Shown piece after piece: positions 15,543 through 24,647 of a stretch of 43,737 nucleotides of DNA. A model generated the notes under the pieces. It was not told the DNA's origin and made no database searches. It worked only from the letters and a program-made list of their open reading frames with translations. This DNA is from Chloroflexota bacterium (GTDB taxonomy: Bacteria; Chloroflexota; Anaerolineae; Aggregatilineales; Phototrophicaceae): the NCBI GenBank assembly GCA_026706445.1, contig JAPOYT010000260.1, forward strand, positions 1 through 43,737, read 5' to 3'. A program made the translations under genes and the position numbers. Within the stretch, counting starts at the first letter, position 1. Every line of letters starts with the position of its first letter.

Positions 15543-16466
15543 ATGAGGGCATTAACGGTCAACCGTGCGTATGCCGCTTTCAGGCGAACAGCGGCGGCCC
15601 AATTGCGGCATCCCCAATCGGCGCTTGGTACAGTGCTGGTCGCCTTCTTTCTGATACTGGCGCTTTTTGGTCGTCAATTGGCGCCCCACCCCAATCCCAA
15701 CGACCAGAGCCACGATGCGCGCGTGGCGCCGACGCTCGATCTCGGCGCGCTGCAACTGGGCGAGCACCCCTTCGGCACCGACCGGCTGGGGCGCGATGTT
15801 TATAGCCGCGTGATCCTCGGCGCTGGCAGCATTTTCCGCATCGCCGGCCTGGGTACGCTCATCAGCGTCATGCTCGGCTCGGCGCTTGGTTTATTCATGG
15901 GCTATCAGGGCGGTTGGGTCGATGAAGTGATCGGGCGCGTTATTGACGCGCTGCTGGCGATCCCGGCGCTTTTGCTGGCGCTTGTGCTGATCGGCATCAT
16001 TCGCAATCTCGATTTCGCGGCGGGCAGCTGGCAGGCGGCGCTGGCGGATAACGTCATTCTGCTGGTGATTTCCGTGCTTTACATCCCGGTGGTGGCGCGC
16101 GTCGCCCGTAGCACAACGCTCGATATCAAGACGCGCGAATTCGTCGAAGCGGCCGAGATCCGCGGCGAAAGCCAATTCTATATTATCTTCCGCGAGATTC
16201 TGCCATCGGTGATCCCATCGCTGGTTGTTGAAGCCTCGCTGCGCTTTTCCTACGCCATCTTCCTGGTGGCATCGCTGGGCTTTCTCGGCTTTGGCGCGCG
16301 CCCGCCGTCGCCCGACTGGGGCTTGATGGTGAATGAAAATCGCGGCGGATTTTATCAGCTGACGCCCTGGGCGCTGGAGTTCCCCGCCCTCGCCATTGCG
16401 GTATTGGTCATCGCCGTCAACCTGATGTCGGACGGCATCCGCCGCGCCGTGCAGAAGGGCGCATAG
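15543..16466 (+). CDS. Opp/Dpp-type ABC permease, C-type (DppC-like)
   Basis: A 307-residue inner-membrane protein. An N-terminal helix (LVAFFLILALFG) is followed by LGEHPFGTDRLGRDVYSRVI, the hallmark of DppC/OppC proteins, then a five-helix BPD_transp_1 core. The coupling loop EFVEAAEIRGESQFYIIFREILP docks on the ATPase. The end LMSDGIRRAV is also family-typical. The ATG at 15543 has only a distant AGGA and may be poorly read on its own. It pairs with the B-type permease at 18591 and is followed 2 bases later by the fused ATPase gene. Confidence 0.9.
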   Translation: MRALTVNRAYAAFRRTAAAQLRHPQSALGTVLVAFFLILALFGRQLAPHPNPNDQSHDARVAPTLDLGALQLGEHPFGTDRLGRDVYSRVILGAGSIFRIAGLGTLISVMLGSALGLFMGYQGGWVDEVIGRVIDALLAIPALLLALVLIGIIRNLDFAAGSWQAALADNVILLVISVLYIPVVARVARSTTLDIKTREFVEAAEIRGESQFYIIFREILPSVIPSLVVEASLRFSYAIFLVASLGFLGFGARPPSPDWGLMVNENRGGFYQLTPWALEFPALAIAVLVIAVNLMSDGIRRAVQKGA

Positions 16467-16468
16467 GC

Positions 16469-18586
16469 ATGACTGCCTCTCAGCACAATCTGCTCGATGT
16501 CGATAAGCTGACCATCAGTTACCAGGTCAACAATCGCTGGATCGCGGCTGTGCGGGATTTCCGGTTAGAGCTGCAGCGCGGTCAGATCGTCGGTCTGGTC
16601 GGTGAATCCGGCTCGGGCAAATCCACCGTGGCGCTGGCGCTGATGCGCTACCTGAGCAGCAATGGACGGGTTGAGCGCGGAAGCAAGCTGACTTTCGATG
16701 GCGAAGATCTGCTGCGCAAATCGAATGCCGAAATGCGCCGGCTTTGGGCGAAGCGGATCAAGTTCGTGCCACAAAACGCGGCGGCCGCGCTTAATCCGTC
16801 GATCAAGATCGGGCGGCAAGTCACGGAAGCGCTGCAAGCGGCCGACGGTCTTGAAAGCCATGACGCTTATCAAAGCATGATGCGGATATTCCACGATGTC
16901 AATCTGGTTGATCCTGAACGAGTCGCGGAAAGGTATCCCCACGGGCTTAGCGGTGGCATGCAGCAGCGCATCACCATCGCCATGGCGCTAATCAGCAATC
17001 CGGAATTGCTGATCATGGACGAGCCGACCACGGGCTTGGACGTCACTACCGAAGCGGTGATTCTCGATCTCGTGCGCGGGCTGATTGCGGAACGCGAGAC
17101 CAGCGTGGTTTATATCACGCATAATCTCGGCGTGGTGGCGCAGTTGTGTCAACGCGTTGTGGTCTTGTACGCGGGCGAGATCATGGAAGAAGCGAAGGTC
17201 GCCGAACTGTTCCAGCAGCCGCGCCATCCCTATACGCTGGGCTTGCTCAGCAGCGTGCCGAAACCGGGCCAAAGCAAAGGAACGGCGCAACTCCAATCGA
17301 TCGCCGGCAATCCTCCCTCGCTTTCGCGGATCCCGAGCGGCTGTGTGTTCGCCGAACGCTGTCCCTTTGTGGTCGACATCTGTCGCGAAGAGAAGCCGCC
17401 GCTGGAGACCTTAACAGATGGGCGCTCAGTTCGCTGCCACCGTTGGCAGGAGATCACCCCCACCCTAAATCCCTCCCCCATAAAGAGGGAGGGACTTCTC
17501 TCTAACAATACTCCCCTTCCCTCTTTATGGGGGAAGGGGCCGGGGGATGGGGGCGGCGCCACCCTGATGCGCGTCACCGATGTAAAGAAGTATTTTCCGG
17601 TTGAACGCAATCTGCGGGAAGTCCTCGGGCGAGTTGAGCCGACGCCGATTCGCGCTGTCGATGGCGTCGACTTGCAATTGCGCGCCGGGCAAACGCTGGG
17701 GCTGGTTGGCGAGAGCGGCAGCGGCAAGACGACGCTGGCGCGCGTCATCATTGGCTTGGAGGAGCGCAGCGGGGGAAAGTTGGAACTGCTGGGCATGGAT
17801 GTGCGCAACAGCGTCCGCGAGCGCAGCCATGATGTGCTTTCGAAACTGCAAATGGTCTTCCAGAATCCACAGAACTCGCTGAATCCGTACTTGTCGGTGC
17901 GGCAGGCGCTGCGCCGTCCCTTGATCAAACTGCGCGGTTTTTCGCCAGCGCAAGCGGATGCGGAAGCGCTCGCGCTGCTGGAACGCGTCAATCTGCGCGC
18001 GGAGTACGCCGACCGCTACCCCGATGAATTGAGCGGCGGCGAAAAACAGCGGGTTGCGATCGCGCGCGCTTTCGCCTCCGACCCCGATCTCATCATCTGC
18101 GATGAGCCGGTTTCGGCGCTGGATGTATCGGTGCAGTCGGCGGTGCTCAATTTGCTGGCGGAGCTGCAAGAGGATCACGGCAGCGCTTATCTCTTCATCT
18201 CGCACAATCTGTCGGTCGTTGGATACCTGGCTGACGCGATCGCGGTTATGTATTTGGGGCAGCTGTTTGAAGTGGGCGAAGCGCATGAGCTATTCCATCC
18301 GCCCTACCATCCTTATACCGAGGCGCTGGTTTCGGCGATTCCAGTGGTGGATCCGGCGCATAGGACCGAGCGCATCCTGCTGAGCGATGATCTGCCCAGC
18401 GCGCAGAATCTGCCAAGCGGCTGCCGTTTCCATACGCGCTGTCCGCACAAGATCGGCGCCATTTGCGCAGACGAAGAGCCGCCCTGGCGCGCGGGCGAGG
18501 CCGGGCATCTGATTCGCTGCCACATTCCGCTGGAGGAATTGTCGACTTTGCAGCGCACTCTTGTTCTGAGCGACAAGGCGGATTGA
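16469..18586 (+). CDS. Fused Opp/Dpp-type ABC ATPase (DppD-DppF fusion)
   Basis: A 705-residue cytoplasmic protein with two complete ABC domains, each with the oligopeptide-type cysteine-containing tail. Domain 1 (about 1-329): Walker A GESGSGKST (45-53), signature LSGGMQQRITIAMAL, Walker B LLIMDEPTTGLD, tail CVFAERCPFVVDIC. Domain 2 (about 365-705): a second GESGSGKTT, signature LSGGEKQRVAIARAF, Walker [13 protein letters not shown], tail CRFHTRCPHKIGAIC. In most genomes these are separate genes. The linker, residues 330-362, is the in-frame translation of a family A palindrome (PTLNPSPIKREG...PLPSLWGKGPGDGGG). Both nucleotide sites look intact. It powers the 15543/18591 permease pair. Confidence 0.93.
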   Translation: MTASQHNLLDVDKLTISYQVNNRWIAAVRDFRLELQRGQIVGLVGESGSGKSTVALALMRYLSSNGRVERGSKLTFDGEDLLRKSNAEMRRLWAKRIKFVPQNAAAALNPSIKIGRQVTEALQAADGLESHDAYQSMMRIFHDVNLVDPERVAERYPHGLSGGMQQRITIAMALISNPELLIMDEPTTGLDVTTEAVILDLVRGLIAERETSVVYITHNLGVVAQLCQRVVVLYAGEIMEEAKVAELFQQPRHPYTLGLLSSVPKPGQSKGTAQLQSIAGNPPSLSRIPSGCVFAERCPFVVDICREEKPPLETLTDGRSVRCHRWQEITPTLNPSPIKREGLLSNNTPLPSLWGKGPGDGGGATLMRVTDVKKYFPVERNLREVLGRVEPTPIRAVDGVDLQLRAGQTLGLVGESGSGKTTLARVIIGLEERSGGKLELLGMDVRNSVRERSHDVLSKLQMVFQNPQNSLNPYLSVRQALRRPLIKLRGFSPAQADAEALALLERVNLRAEYADRYPDELSGGEKQRVAIARAFASDPDLIICDEPVSALDVSVQSAVLNLLAELQEDHGSAYLFISHNLSVVGYLADAIAVMYLGQLFEVGEAHELFHPPYHPYTEALVSAIPVVDPAHRTERILLSDDLPSAQNLPSGCRFHTRCPHKIGAICADEEPPWRAGEAGHLIRCHIPLEELSTLQRTLVLSDKAD
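17457..17553. repeat. Family A palindrome inside coding sequence (ATPase linker)
   Basis: The left arm (CCCCCACCC...CCCCCATAAAGAGGGAGG) and the right arm (CCTTCCCTCTTTATGGGGG...GGATGGGGG) are near-perfect inverted copies, about 97 bp in all. The arms match the intergenic copy at 24390-24432. The element is open in frame and lies between the two ABC domains of the gene at 16469. Confidence 0.85.
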
Positions 18587-18590
18587 GATT

Positions 18591-19571
18591 ATGCTTCATT
18601 TTCTGCGCCGCCGCTTTCTATTTTTCTTCTTCACCTACCTGATAAGCTCGCTGACGATCTTTTTTCTGCTGCGCATCCTGCCGGGCGATCCGGCGCGGGT
18701 CATCGCTGGCGGGCGCGAAGCTACTGAGGAGCAAATCGCCGAAATACGGGAAGAGCTGGGCTTGAACGCCTCGCTGCCGGCGCAGTACCTCAGCTGGGCG
18801 CGGGATTTCTTGCGTGGCGAATGGGGCGATACTATCGCTTTCCGCGGGGCGGTCAATCGCGACCTGATCATCGAGCGCAGCATCAATTCGGCGCGGCTGG
18901 CGCTGGTCGCCCTGCTGCTGTCGGTGCCGCTCTCGCTGGCGCTGGGGGTGATCGCCGGTTTGTTCGAAAACAAGCTGCCCGATATTCTCATCTCGCTACT
19001 GACGCTTTCCGTCGTGAGCTTGCCGGAATTTGTCACCGGTTTGTTCTTGATCAATATCGTGGCGCTGCGCTGGGGCCGGAGCGAGCTGGCGCAATCGCTG
19101 GGCTGGTGGTTCCCTTCAAGCTCGGCTGTGCGCGCCAACGCCTCCTTCGCCGAGATGCTGCCGTCGCTATGGCTGCCCGCCTTCGCGGCGACCCTGGTCA
19201 TGCTCGCCTATATCTCCCGCTTGACGCGCGCCGGTGTCATTGAAGAGCTCAAGCGAGATTATGTGCGCACGGCCGCGCTGAAGGGCATCGCCTGGCGCAC
19301 GGTCATCTGGCGGCACGTGCTGCGAAACGCGCTGCTGCCCACCATCACCGTCATCGCCATCAGCATCAGTTGGCTGGTCAGCGGGTTGGTGGTGATCGAA
19401 TATGTATTCGGCTTCCCCGGGCTGGGCAGCTTGTTGATCGCGGCGATAGAGCGGCGCGACTTGCTGCTGGTGCAGGCGATCGCCATGGTCACGGTGACCG
19501 TCATTCTATTCGCCAACCTAAGCGCTGATGTGGCTTACGCGCTGCTCAATCCGCGGGTGGAGTTGGGTTAG
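18591..19571 (+). CDS. Opp/Dpp-type ABC permease, B-type (DppB-like)
   Basis: A 326-residue inner-membrane protein that starts 5 bases after the ATPase stop. Helix 1 (FLFFFFTYLISSLTIFFLLRI) is followed by LPGDPARVIAGG, the DppB/OppB hallmark, and an extracytoplasmic segment with EIREELGLNASLPAQYLSW. The coupling loop is YVRTAALKGIAWRTVIWRHVLRN, and the end carries VIEYVFGFPGLGSLLIAAI and a final NPRVELG, like other DppB proteins ending in DPR. It pairs with the permease at 15543. A short hairpin follows and the next gene points the other way. Confidence 0.92.
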   Translation: MLHFLRRRFLFFFFTYLISSLTIFFLLRILPGDPARVIAGGREATEEQIAEIREELGLNASLPAQYLSWARDFLRGEWGDTIAFRGAVNRDLIIERSINSARLALVALLLSVPLSLALGVIAGLFENKLPDILISLLTLSVVSLPEFVTGLFLINIVALRWGRSELAQSLGWWFPSSSAVRANASFAEMLPSLWLPAFAATLVMLAYISRLTRAGVIEELKRDYVRTAALKGIAWRTVIWRHVLRNALLPTITVIAISISWLVSGLVVIEYVFGFPGLGSLLIAAIERRDLLLVQAIAMVTVTVILFANLSADVAYALLNPRVELG

Positions 19572-19607
19572 GGCGTACGACGAGTTGCTTGGCTTCGCGA
19601 TTCGGCG

Positions 19608-19626
19608 GGCGACCTGATAGGTCGCC
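19608..19626. terminator. Hairpin between convergent genes, possible bidirectional terminator
   Basis: GGCGACC (19608-19614), loop TGATA, GGTCGCC (19620-19626): a 7-bp GC stem in the 102-bp gap between genes ending at 19571 and 19674. It looks like a family B arm without the outer part. No T-run, so terminator function is uncertain. Confidence 0.35.
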
Positions 19627-19673
19627 GCGACAAGGTTTGTCCGCTGGATGCTGGAAACTGCGAGTCAGTTGCG

Positions 19674-20687
19674 CTACTGTGGCGCGCCGACCAGCTCTAG
19701 CTCCTCGGCGAAGTGGCAGGAAGCCCATTGACCGGGGACGATTTCCCGCAGAGCCGGTTCCTCTTCGCGACAGCGGTCTTGGGCATATTGGCAGCGCGGA
19801 TGGAAATAACAGCCGCTTGGCGGGTCGGCCGGGTTGGCGATTTCGCCCGGCAGGATGATACGCTTCTTTGCGACATCGGGGTCCGGCGTGGGCACGGCGG
19901 AAAGCAAGGCTTCGGTGTAGGGATGCTTGGGGAAGAAGAATAGCTGGTCCTTGGGCGCAACTTCCACCAGCTTGCCGACATACATAACCGCGACGCGATC
20001 GGAGATATGCTCGACCACGCTCAAGTCGTGAGCGATAAAGAGGTAGGAAAGCCCGAATTCGCTCTGCAAGTCATTGAGTAAATTGAGGATTTGCGCCTGG
20101 GTCGAGACATCGAGCGCGGAGACCGGTTCGTCGGCGATGATCAGCCGCGGGTTGGTCGCCAGCGCGCGCGCTACCCCAATGCGCTGACGCTGCCCGCCGC
20201 TGAACGCGTGTGGATAACGCCGCAGATGCTTGGCTTCCAAGCCCACGACATCCATGAGGCTGGCGACGCGGTCTTCCAGCTCAGCGCCGTCCGCCAGTTT
20301 CGACAGCCGCAGCGGTTCGCCGACGATATCGAGAATAGTCCAGCGCGGATCAAGCGAATAATAGGGATCTTGGAAGATCATGTTGGCATAGCGCCGCAGC
20401 TCGCGCAATTCGCGCTTGCTGATGCTCGCCATATCGACGGTCAACTCATCGTCGATCTGGAACTGGATCGAGCCGGCGGTTGGGTCAAGCGCGCGCAGAA
20501 TGCAGCGGCCGATGGTCGTCTTGCCCGAGCCCGACTCGCCCACCAGCCCCAGCGTTTCGCCGGCGCCGATCGTCAGGCTGACGTCATCAACCGCCTTCAC
20601 CTGCCCGACCACGCGCCGCAAAAAACCCTTCTCCACTGGGAAGTATTTCTTCAGTCCTTCAACTTTCAAAACAGGCGCCGCTGTCAT
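19674..20687 (-). CDS. Opp-type ABC ATP-binding protein, OppF-like
   Basis: A 337-residue cytoplasmic ATPase of the oligopeptide/oligosaccharide importer family. Walker [11 protein letters not shown]-loop [14 protein letters not shown], signature [15 protein letters not shown], Walker [13 protein letters not shown], then the tail [14 protein letters not shown] with cysteines typical of this subfamily. It opens with [15 protein letters not shown], the OppF start. It overlaps the upstream oppD-like gene by ATGA and is last in the minus-strand operon 26835 to 19674. The downstream gap holds only a short hairpin. It energises the permeases encoded at 25831 and 24648. Confidence 0.92.
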   Translation of the reverse strand: MTAAPVLKVEGLKKYFPVEKGFLRRVVGQVKAVDDVSLTIGAGETLGLVGESGSGKTTIGRCILRALDPTAGSIQFQIDDELTVDMASISKRELRELRRYANMIFQDPYYSLDPRWTILDIVGEPLRLSKLADGAELEDRVASLMDVVGLEAKHLRRYPHAFSGGQRQRIGVARALATNPRLIIADEPVSALDVSTQAQILNLLNDLQSEFGLSYLFIAHDLSVVEHISDRVAVMYVGKLVEVAPKDQLFFFPKHPYTEALLSAVPTPDPDVAKKRIILPGEIANPADPPSGCYFHPRCQYAQDRCREEEPALREIVPGQWASCHFAEELELVGAPQ

Positions 20688-21733
20688 ACCGCCTCTTCCT
20701 TCCGCTCATCGTGGAGAAAACAGCGGACGAAGTGGTTTTCTTCCAACTCGACCAGGGCCGGCAGGGCGGTATCACAAGTTCCGGCGATCATTTCGGGACA
20801 GCGCGAACAGAATCCGCAGGCATGCGGCAAGCCGATGGGGATGGGAACGGTGCCGTCGATCACTTGCAGGCGCTCGGCATGTTGTCCGATGCGGGGGGTC
20901 GCCGCCAGCAAACGCCGCGTATAGGGGTGCAGCGGGTTGTGAAAGATATCGCGCACCGAGCCGCGCTCAACGATTCGACCCAGATACATGACGGCGACTT
21001 CATCGCATATCTCGGCGATGATGCCCAAATCATGCGTGATGTAGAGCACAGCCATGTGAAACTGAGTCTGCGCCTGGGCGATGAGATCGAGTATCTGCGC
21101 CTGCACCGTGACATCAAGCGCCGTTGTCGGCTCATCAGCAATCAGCAGGCGCGGCCGGCAGGAGAGCGCCATCGCGATCATAACCCGCTGGCGCATCCCG
21201 CCGGAGAAATGATGCGGGTACTCCTCCATGCGCTGCGCCGGATTGGGTATGCCAACCAGATCGAGCATCTCGAGGGCGATCTTGTAGGCTTCGCGCTTGC
21301 TATTGGCGACGTGCAGCAAAACCGCTTCCATCAACTGATTGCCGATGCTGTGAATCGGCGACAAGCTCGACATCGGCTCCTGGAAGATCATGGCAATCTC
21401 GTTGCCACGGATGTCGCGGATTTCGGCGCCGGCTGGGTCCACATTCGCCAGATCGATCAAGCCGCCCTGTTCCCTATGGTAGTTGATCTGACCTTGTACG
21501 ATGCGTCCCGGCTTCGGTACCAGGCGCATCAATGACTGTGCCGTCACTGTTTTGCCGCAGCCGCTCTCGCCGATCAAGCCGAACATCTGCCGCTCTTCAA
21601 TGGCGAAGCTGACGCCATCGACCGCTTTCAGCGCGCCTTCGTCGAGCGCGAAATGCACGCCGAGATTATCGATCTCGATGACGGGTTCGGCGCGGTTCAT
21701 GGCCTGATTATCCGATTGCGGCAGGTCACTCAT
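20684..21733 (-). CDS. Opp-type ABC ATP-binding protein, OppD-like
   Basis: A 349-residue cytoplasmic ATPase. Walker A is GESGCGKTV, the Q-loop is [21 protein letters not shown], the signature is [15 protein letters not shown] and Walker B is [12 protein letters not shown], with tail [15 protein letters not shown]. An N-terminal extension of about 15 residues ([15 protein letters not shown]) precedes the domain. Its ATG overlaps the stop of the upstream GH2 gene by 8 bases (ATGAGTGA), so a glycosidase is translationally coupled to the importer ATPase. This argues that the imported substrate is a glycoside rather than a peptide. Confidence 0.92.
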   Translation of the reverse strand: MSDLPQSDNQAMNRAEPVIEIDNLGVHFALDEGALKAVDGVSFAIEERQMFGLIGESGCGKTVTAQSLMRLVPKPGRIVQGQINYHREQGGLIDLANVDPAGAEIRDIRGNEIAMIFQEPMSSLSPIHSIGNQLMEAVLLHVANSKREAYKIALEMLDLVGIPNPAQRMEEYPHHFSGGMRQRVMIAMALSCRPRLLIADEPTTALDVTVQAQILDLIAQAQTQFHMAVLYITHDLGIIAEICDEVAVMYLGRIVERGSVRDIFHNPLHPYTRRLLAATPRIGQHAERLQVIDGTVPIPIGLPHACGFCSRCPEMIAGTCDTALPALVELEENHFVRCFLHDERKEEAV

Positions 21734-24293
21734 CGGGCGAAAGCCTCACGTTGTCGGCGTTCCAGGCGGTGGCGCCAATGCCATCCACGTGGCTGACTTC
21801 AATCTTGCGGCGCTCGCCCGGCTCAAGCCAGAAGTAGCTGTCGCCACAGCTGAACTCGTCCGAGATTTCCGGGCAGTCAAAGTGCGCGCCGACGGCCGGC
21901 AGCTCGCCAATGTTGCTGACCATGACAGCAGCGGCATCAATTGCTTCCAGCGCAAGCTGCGTCGGCGGCAAGCTGAAAAGGCAGCCCTGTATTTGCGCGT
22001 AATTCAGCCAATAAAAGACGCGGTCCAGCACCTGATTGCCCGGCAGTAGCGCAATCTCCGCCACGATAAACAGCGGAGTGTTCCAGGTTTGTTCGGCATC
22101 CAGGCTGAAGTCGCGCAGGCGATGGACTGTATCGGGCGAGCCTTTGCCGGCCTGACTGTATTGCTCGACGATCTGCAAATCGCTGCCGAATGCGCGGACG
22201 TTTACGATCCAGTTCTGCCCATCGAGGTCGCCGCGGTCGTCCAATAGGTATACCGGGAAGCTCACGGGCACGCCGACAGATGACAAGCGGTTGAACAGTA
22301 GACAAACATGATGCGGGCGGTAGGCGGCGCGCAAGATGTGATAGGCGATTTTTGGCGCGCCGTACCAGTCGACCGTCGCCCAGGAGGCGGCCGGGTTATT
22401 GTCGGTCAGTTTGTAATAGCAGACGCCGGTCGCATCGGGCCAGCGGGTACGCGCCAGCTCCAGCGTGTGACGCATGCCGGTTGCCTGCGCCATTTGCATG
22501 CCCAGGATGAAGTTTTTCAGCGAATCGGCCGGGACGAAATCGGCGACGTATTGCGCCATGAGCGCCTGCTCGGCTTTGAGATTGAAGACCGGCATGTGAT
22601 GGGTGAAGCCGCTATCGCTCGCGGGGGGCCAGGCAGCCAGTTCAGCGGCGGGCAAATAGCGCTCGACCGTCTCGTAATTCGGCAGCGATGCCAGACCGAA
22701 CTCGCCGATGAAGGTCGCCGAAAGCGACAAGTTGTAATCGAGCGGCTGACGCTGCCAAAAGACATGGTAGCTGTGGATGCTGTCGCCCCAGGGTTCGCCG
22801 CGGTGGAAGGGACGGGCGCCGTCCAACTCAACGCTGCAGCGTCCCATCATGTCAATCGCCTCGCCGAAGGGCTCGCCCGATTCGTTGCCGCCGCCCCACA
22901 TCACCAGCGATGGGTGATTGCGCAGACGAAGGGTGTTGTGACGAACGGTCTCCTCCAAAATGTCGTAAGGCTGTATGCGATGGCTGTTCCAGGCGGTGGG
23001 CCATTCCTGCAAGACCATGATGCCATGGCGATCAGCCAGATCGAAGAATTCGTCAGTCTCTGGCATGCCGCTGCCCCAGGCGCGCAGCAACTGCATGTGC
23101 GAATCTTTCGCCAGCTGCAAGAAGCGGTCGTAGCGTTCCGGCTCAAAGCGCAGCAGGGCGTCTAGCGTGCACCAATTCGCCCCTTTGACGAAAATCGGTT
23201 TGTCGTTGACGACAAAGGTCCAATTGTAATGCTCGGGATTGGGACCGGCGGGCGTCGGCCGCATCTCGATCGTGCGAATGCCGAAGGTGAAAGTCTTGCA
23301 GTCGGGCGCGCCGGACGCGGGCAGGAAGGACAGCTTCAGGCGGTAAAGGTTGGGATCGCCATAATCGACAGGCCACCATTGCCGCGCGTCGGGCAGGGTA
23401 AATTCGAGCAATTCGGTCGTCTCGCGCTCTTCCGACGCCAGGTCGCAGGCGAAGTGATGGGCTGCGCCTTCAAAGTTCTCCGGCTCAATCATGCCGATCA
23501 AGCGGCCGCGCCAAGCCTCAGCACCGCCTTTGAGCGTGAGATGCAGGCGCATCAATCCGGCGGCGGCATCGATAGTGGCGATGAAGGGATTGACCAGTCC
23601 GACCGCCGGCGATGCCCGCAGGGAAACGGGCCGCCAGATGCCGATCGTTGGCAGATTGATGTAGTGCCAGCCATAGATATTGTTGATGACGGCGGTATCG
23701 AGCCAGCCGACATTCATGCCGGTGAAGAAGTCGTTCGGTTCGCCCGTGCTGATGCGCTGCGGCGCCGGATCGAGGCGGACGACTAGCGTGTTTTCGCCAT
23801 CGACCAGCAGCGAAGCGACATCGAAGATCAGTTCGGCAAACATGCCTCTGTGCTCGCCCAGTTTCTGTCCGTTCAGCCAGATGGCGCAGGAATCGCAGAT
23901 GCCGCCGAAGACGAGCGTCTCTTCATTCGCGGCCGCGGACGGCTTGGAAAAAGTCTTCCGCAGCCACCAGGTCTTGAAGCTCTCCTTTCTGGCGATTTCG
24001 TCGTTGCGCCCGATATAGGGATCGGGGATGCGGCCGGCTTCGAGCAGCGCCGTCTGTATGCTGCCGGGCACGACGGCGGGCAGAGCGTCTTCCCAGGCCC
24101 CCATCAGCCGCTCGTCCGCAGCGCCGCCCGCGACCATTTCCCAGCCATCGTTTAGCGCGAGACATGGCGGTCCCGCCGGATGCTCGAGCGCGCCGCTGAA
24201 CAGCTCGACCGGGCGAGCGTCGCCGGCAAGGGGCGAGGGACCGGCCGCGAAGGATTCTCGGTCGATTTGGTCGAGGCTAAGTGATTCAGGCAA
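21726..24293 (-). CDS. Glycoside hydrolase family 2, beta-mannosidase-like, cytoplasmic
   Basis: An 855-residue retaining beta-glycosidase. N-terminal sandwich domains (about 40-340, with FKTWWLRKTF and AIWLNGQKLGEHRGMF) precede the TIM barrel (FVKGANWCTLDAL, RAWGSGMPETDEFFDLADRHGI). E471 in WGGGNES is the expected acid/base and E531 in IGEFGLASLP the nucleophile. No signal peptide, so it hydrolyses imported oligosaccharides inside the cell. The start is TTG at 24293 with AGGAG 6-7 bp upstream; no ATG fits. It is translationally coupled to the OppD gene. The second GH2 at 29261 is a clear paralogue. Mannosidase specificity is my best guess; other beta-glycosidase activities in GH2 remain possible. 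Confidence 0.88.
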   Translation of the reverse strand: MPESLSLDQIDRESFAAGPSPLAGDARPVELFSGALEHPAGPPCLALNDGWEMVAGGAADERLMGAWEDALPAVVPGSIQTALLEAGRIPDPYIGRNDEIARKESFKTWWLRKTFSKPSAAANEETLVFGGICDSCAIWLNGQKLGEHRGMFAELIFDVASLLVDGENTLVVRLDPAPQRISTGEPNDFFTGMNVGWLDTAVINNIYGWHYINLPTIGIWRPVSLRASPAVGLVNPFIATIDAAAGLMRLHLTLKGGAEAWRGRLIGMIEPENFEGAAHHFACDLASEERETTELLEFTLPDARQWWPVDYGDPNLYRLKLSFLPASGAPDCKTFTFGIRTIEMRPTPAGPNPEHYNWTFVVNDKPIFVKGANWCTLDALLRFEPERYDRFLQLAKDSHMQLLRAWGSGMPETDEFFDLADRHGIMVLQEWPTAWNSHRIQPYDILEETVRHNTLRLRNHPSLVMWGGGNESGEPFGEAIDMMGRCSVELDGARPFHRGEPWGDSIHSYHVFWQRQPLDYNLSLSATFIGEFGLASLPNYETVERYLPAAELAAWPPASDSGFTHHMPVFNLKAEQALMAQYVADFVPADSLKNFILGMQMAQATGMRHTLELARTRWPDATGVCYYKLTDNNPAASWATVDWYGAPKIAYHILRAAYRPHHVCLLFNRLSSVGVPVSFPVYLLDDRGDLDGQNWIVNVRAFGSDLQIVEQYSQAGKGSPDTVHRLRDFSLDAEQTWNTPLFIVAEIALLPGNQVLDRVFYWLNYAQIQGCLFSLPPTQLALEAIDAAAVMVSNIGELPAVGAHFDCPEISDEFSCGDSYFWLEPGERRKIEVSHVDGIGATAWNADNVRLSPDE

Positions 24294-24350
24294 GGCGTTC
24301 TCCTGACTGATTTGCTAGCAAAAGTCCCTCCATACCACATGGAAGGGTGT

Positions 24351-24555
24351 AGGGCTTGTCCGCTACGGTGACAGAATCGCCAGTATTCACCCCCATCCCC
24401 CGGCCCCTTGCCCCCATAAAGGGGGAAGGGGAGTTGAACTTGCCCCGATTTCGTAGCTTGTTTGTTGCCGTTCGCAAAGATTGCCTCTGATTTTTGTATT
24501 ATTTAGTATTGTTTTCGGTATATTTGCGTATGATTTGCAGTATCGGACAAGCCCT
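24351..24555. repeat. MITE-like element with 16-bp terminal inverted repeats (in the 24294-24647 gap)
   Basis: AGGGCTTGTCCGCTAC at 24351-24366 and the inverted end at 24540-24555 (read inward AGGGCTTGTCCGATAC) match at 15 of 16 positions. The 205-bp interior has a family A arm at 24390-24432 (CCCCATCCCCCGGCCCCTTG...CATAAAGGG) and an AT-rich half (24485-24540) that could hold a promoter for the GH2 gene. No transposase and no clear target duplication. Confidence 0.55.
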
Positions 24556-24583
24556 GTAGTGGCGAGCCGGCGGCTCGCCCGTA
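24556..24583. repeat. Family B hairpin, short form
   Basis: GGCGAGCC and GGCTCGCC around GGC, flanked by GTAGT and CGTATT, directly abutting the MITE-like element between the permease and GH2 genes. Confidence 0.7.
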
Positions 24584-24647
24584 TTAACACTAGGAGCCAC
24601 AATGTCTTTTGCGCGCGCATGCGGTTCTCTCCTGCCACGCTGGCAAA

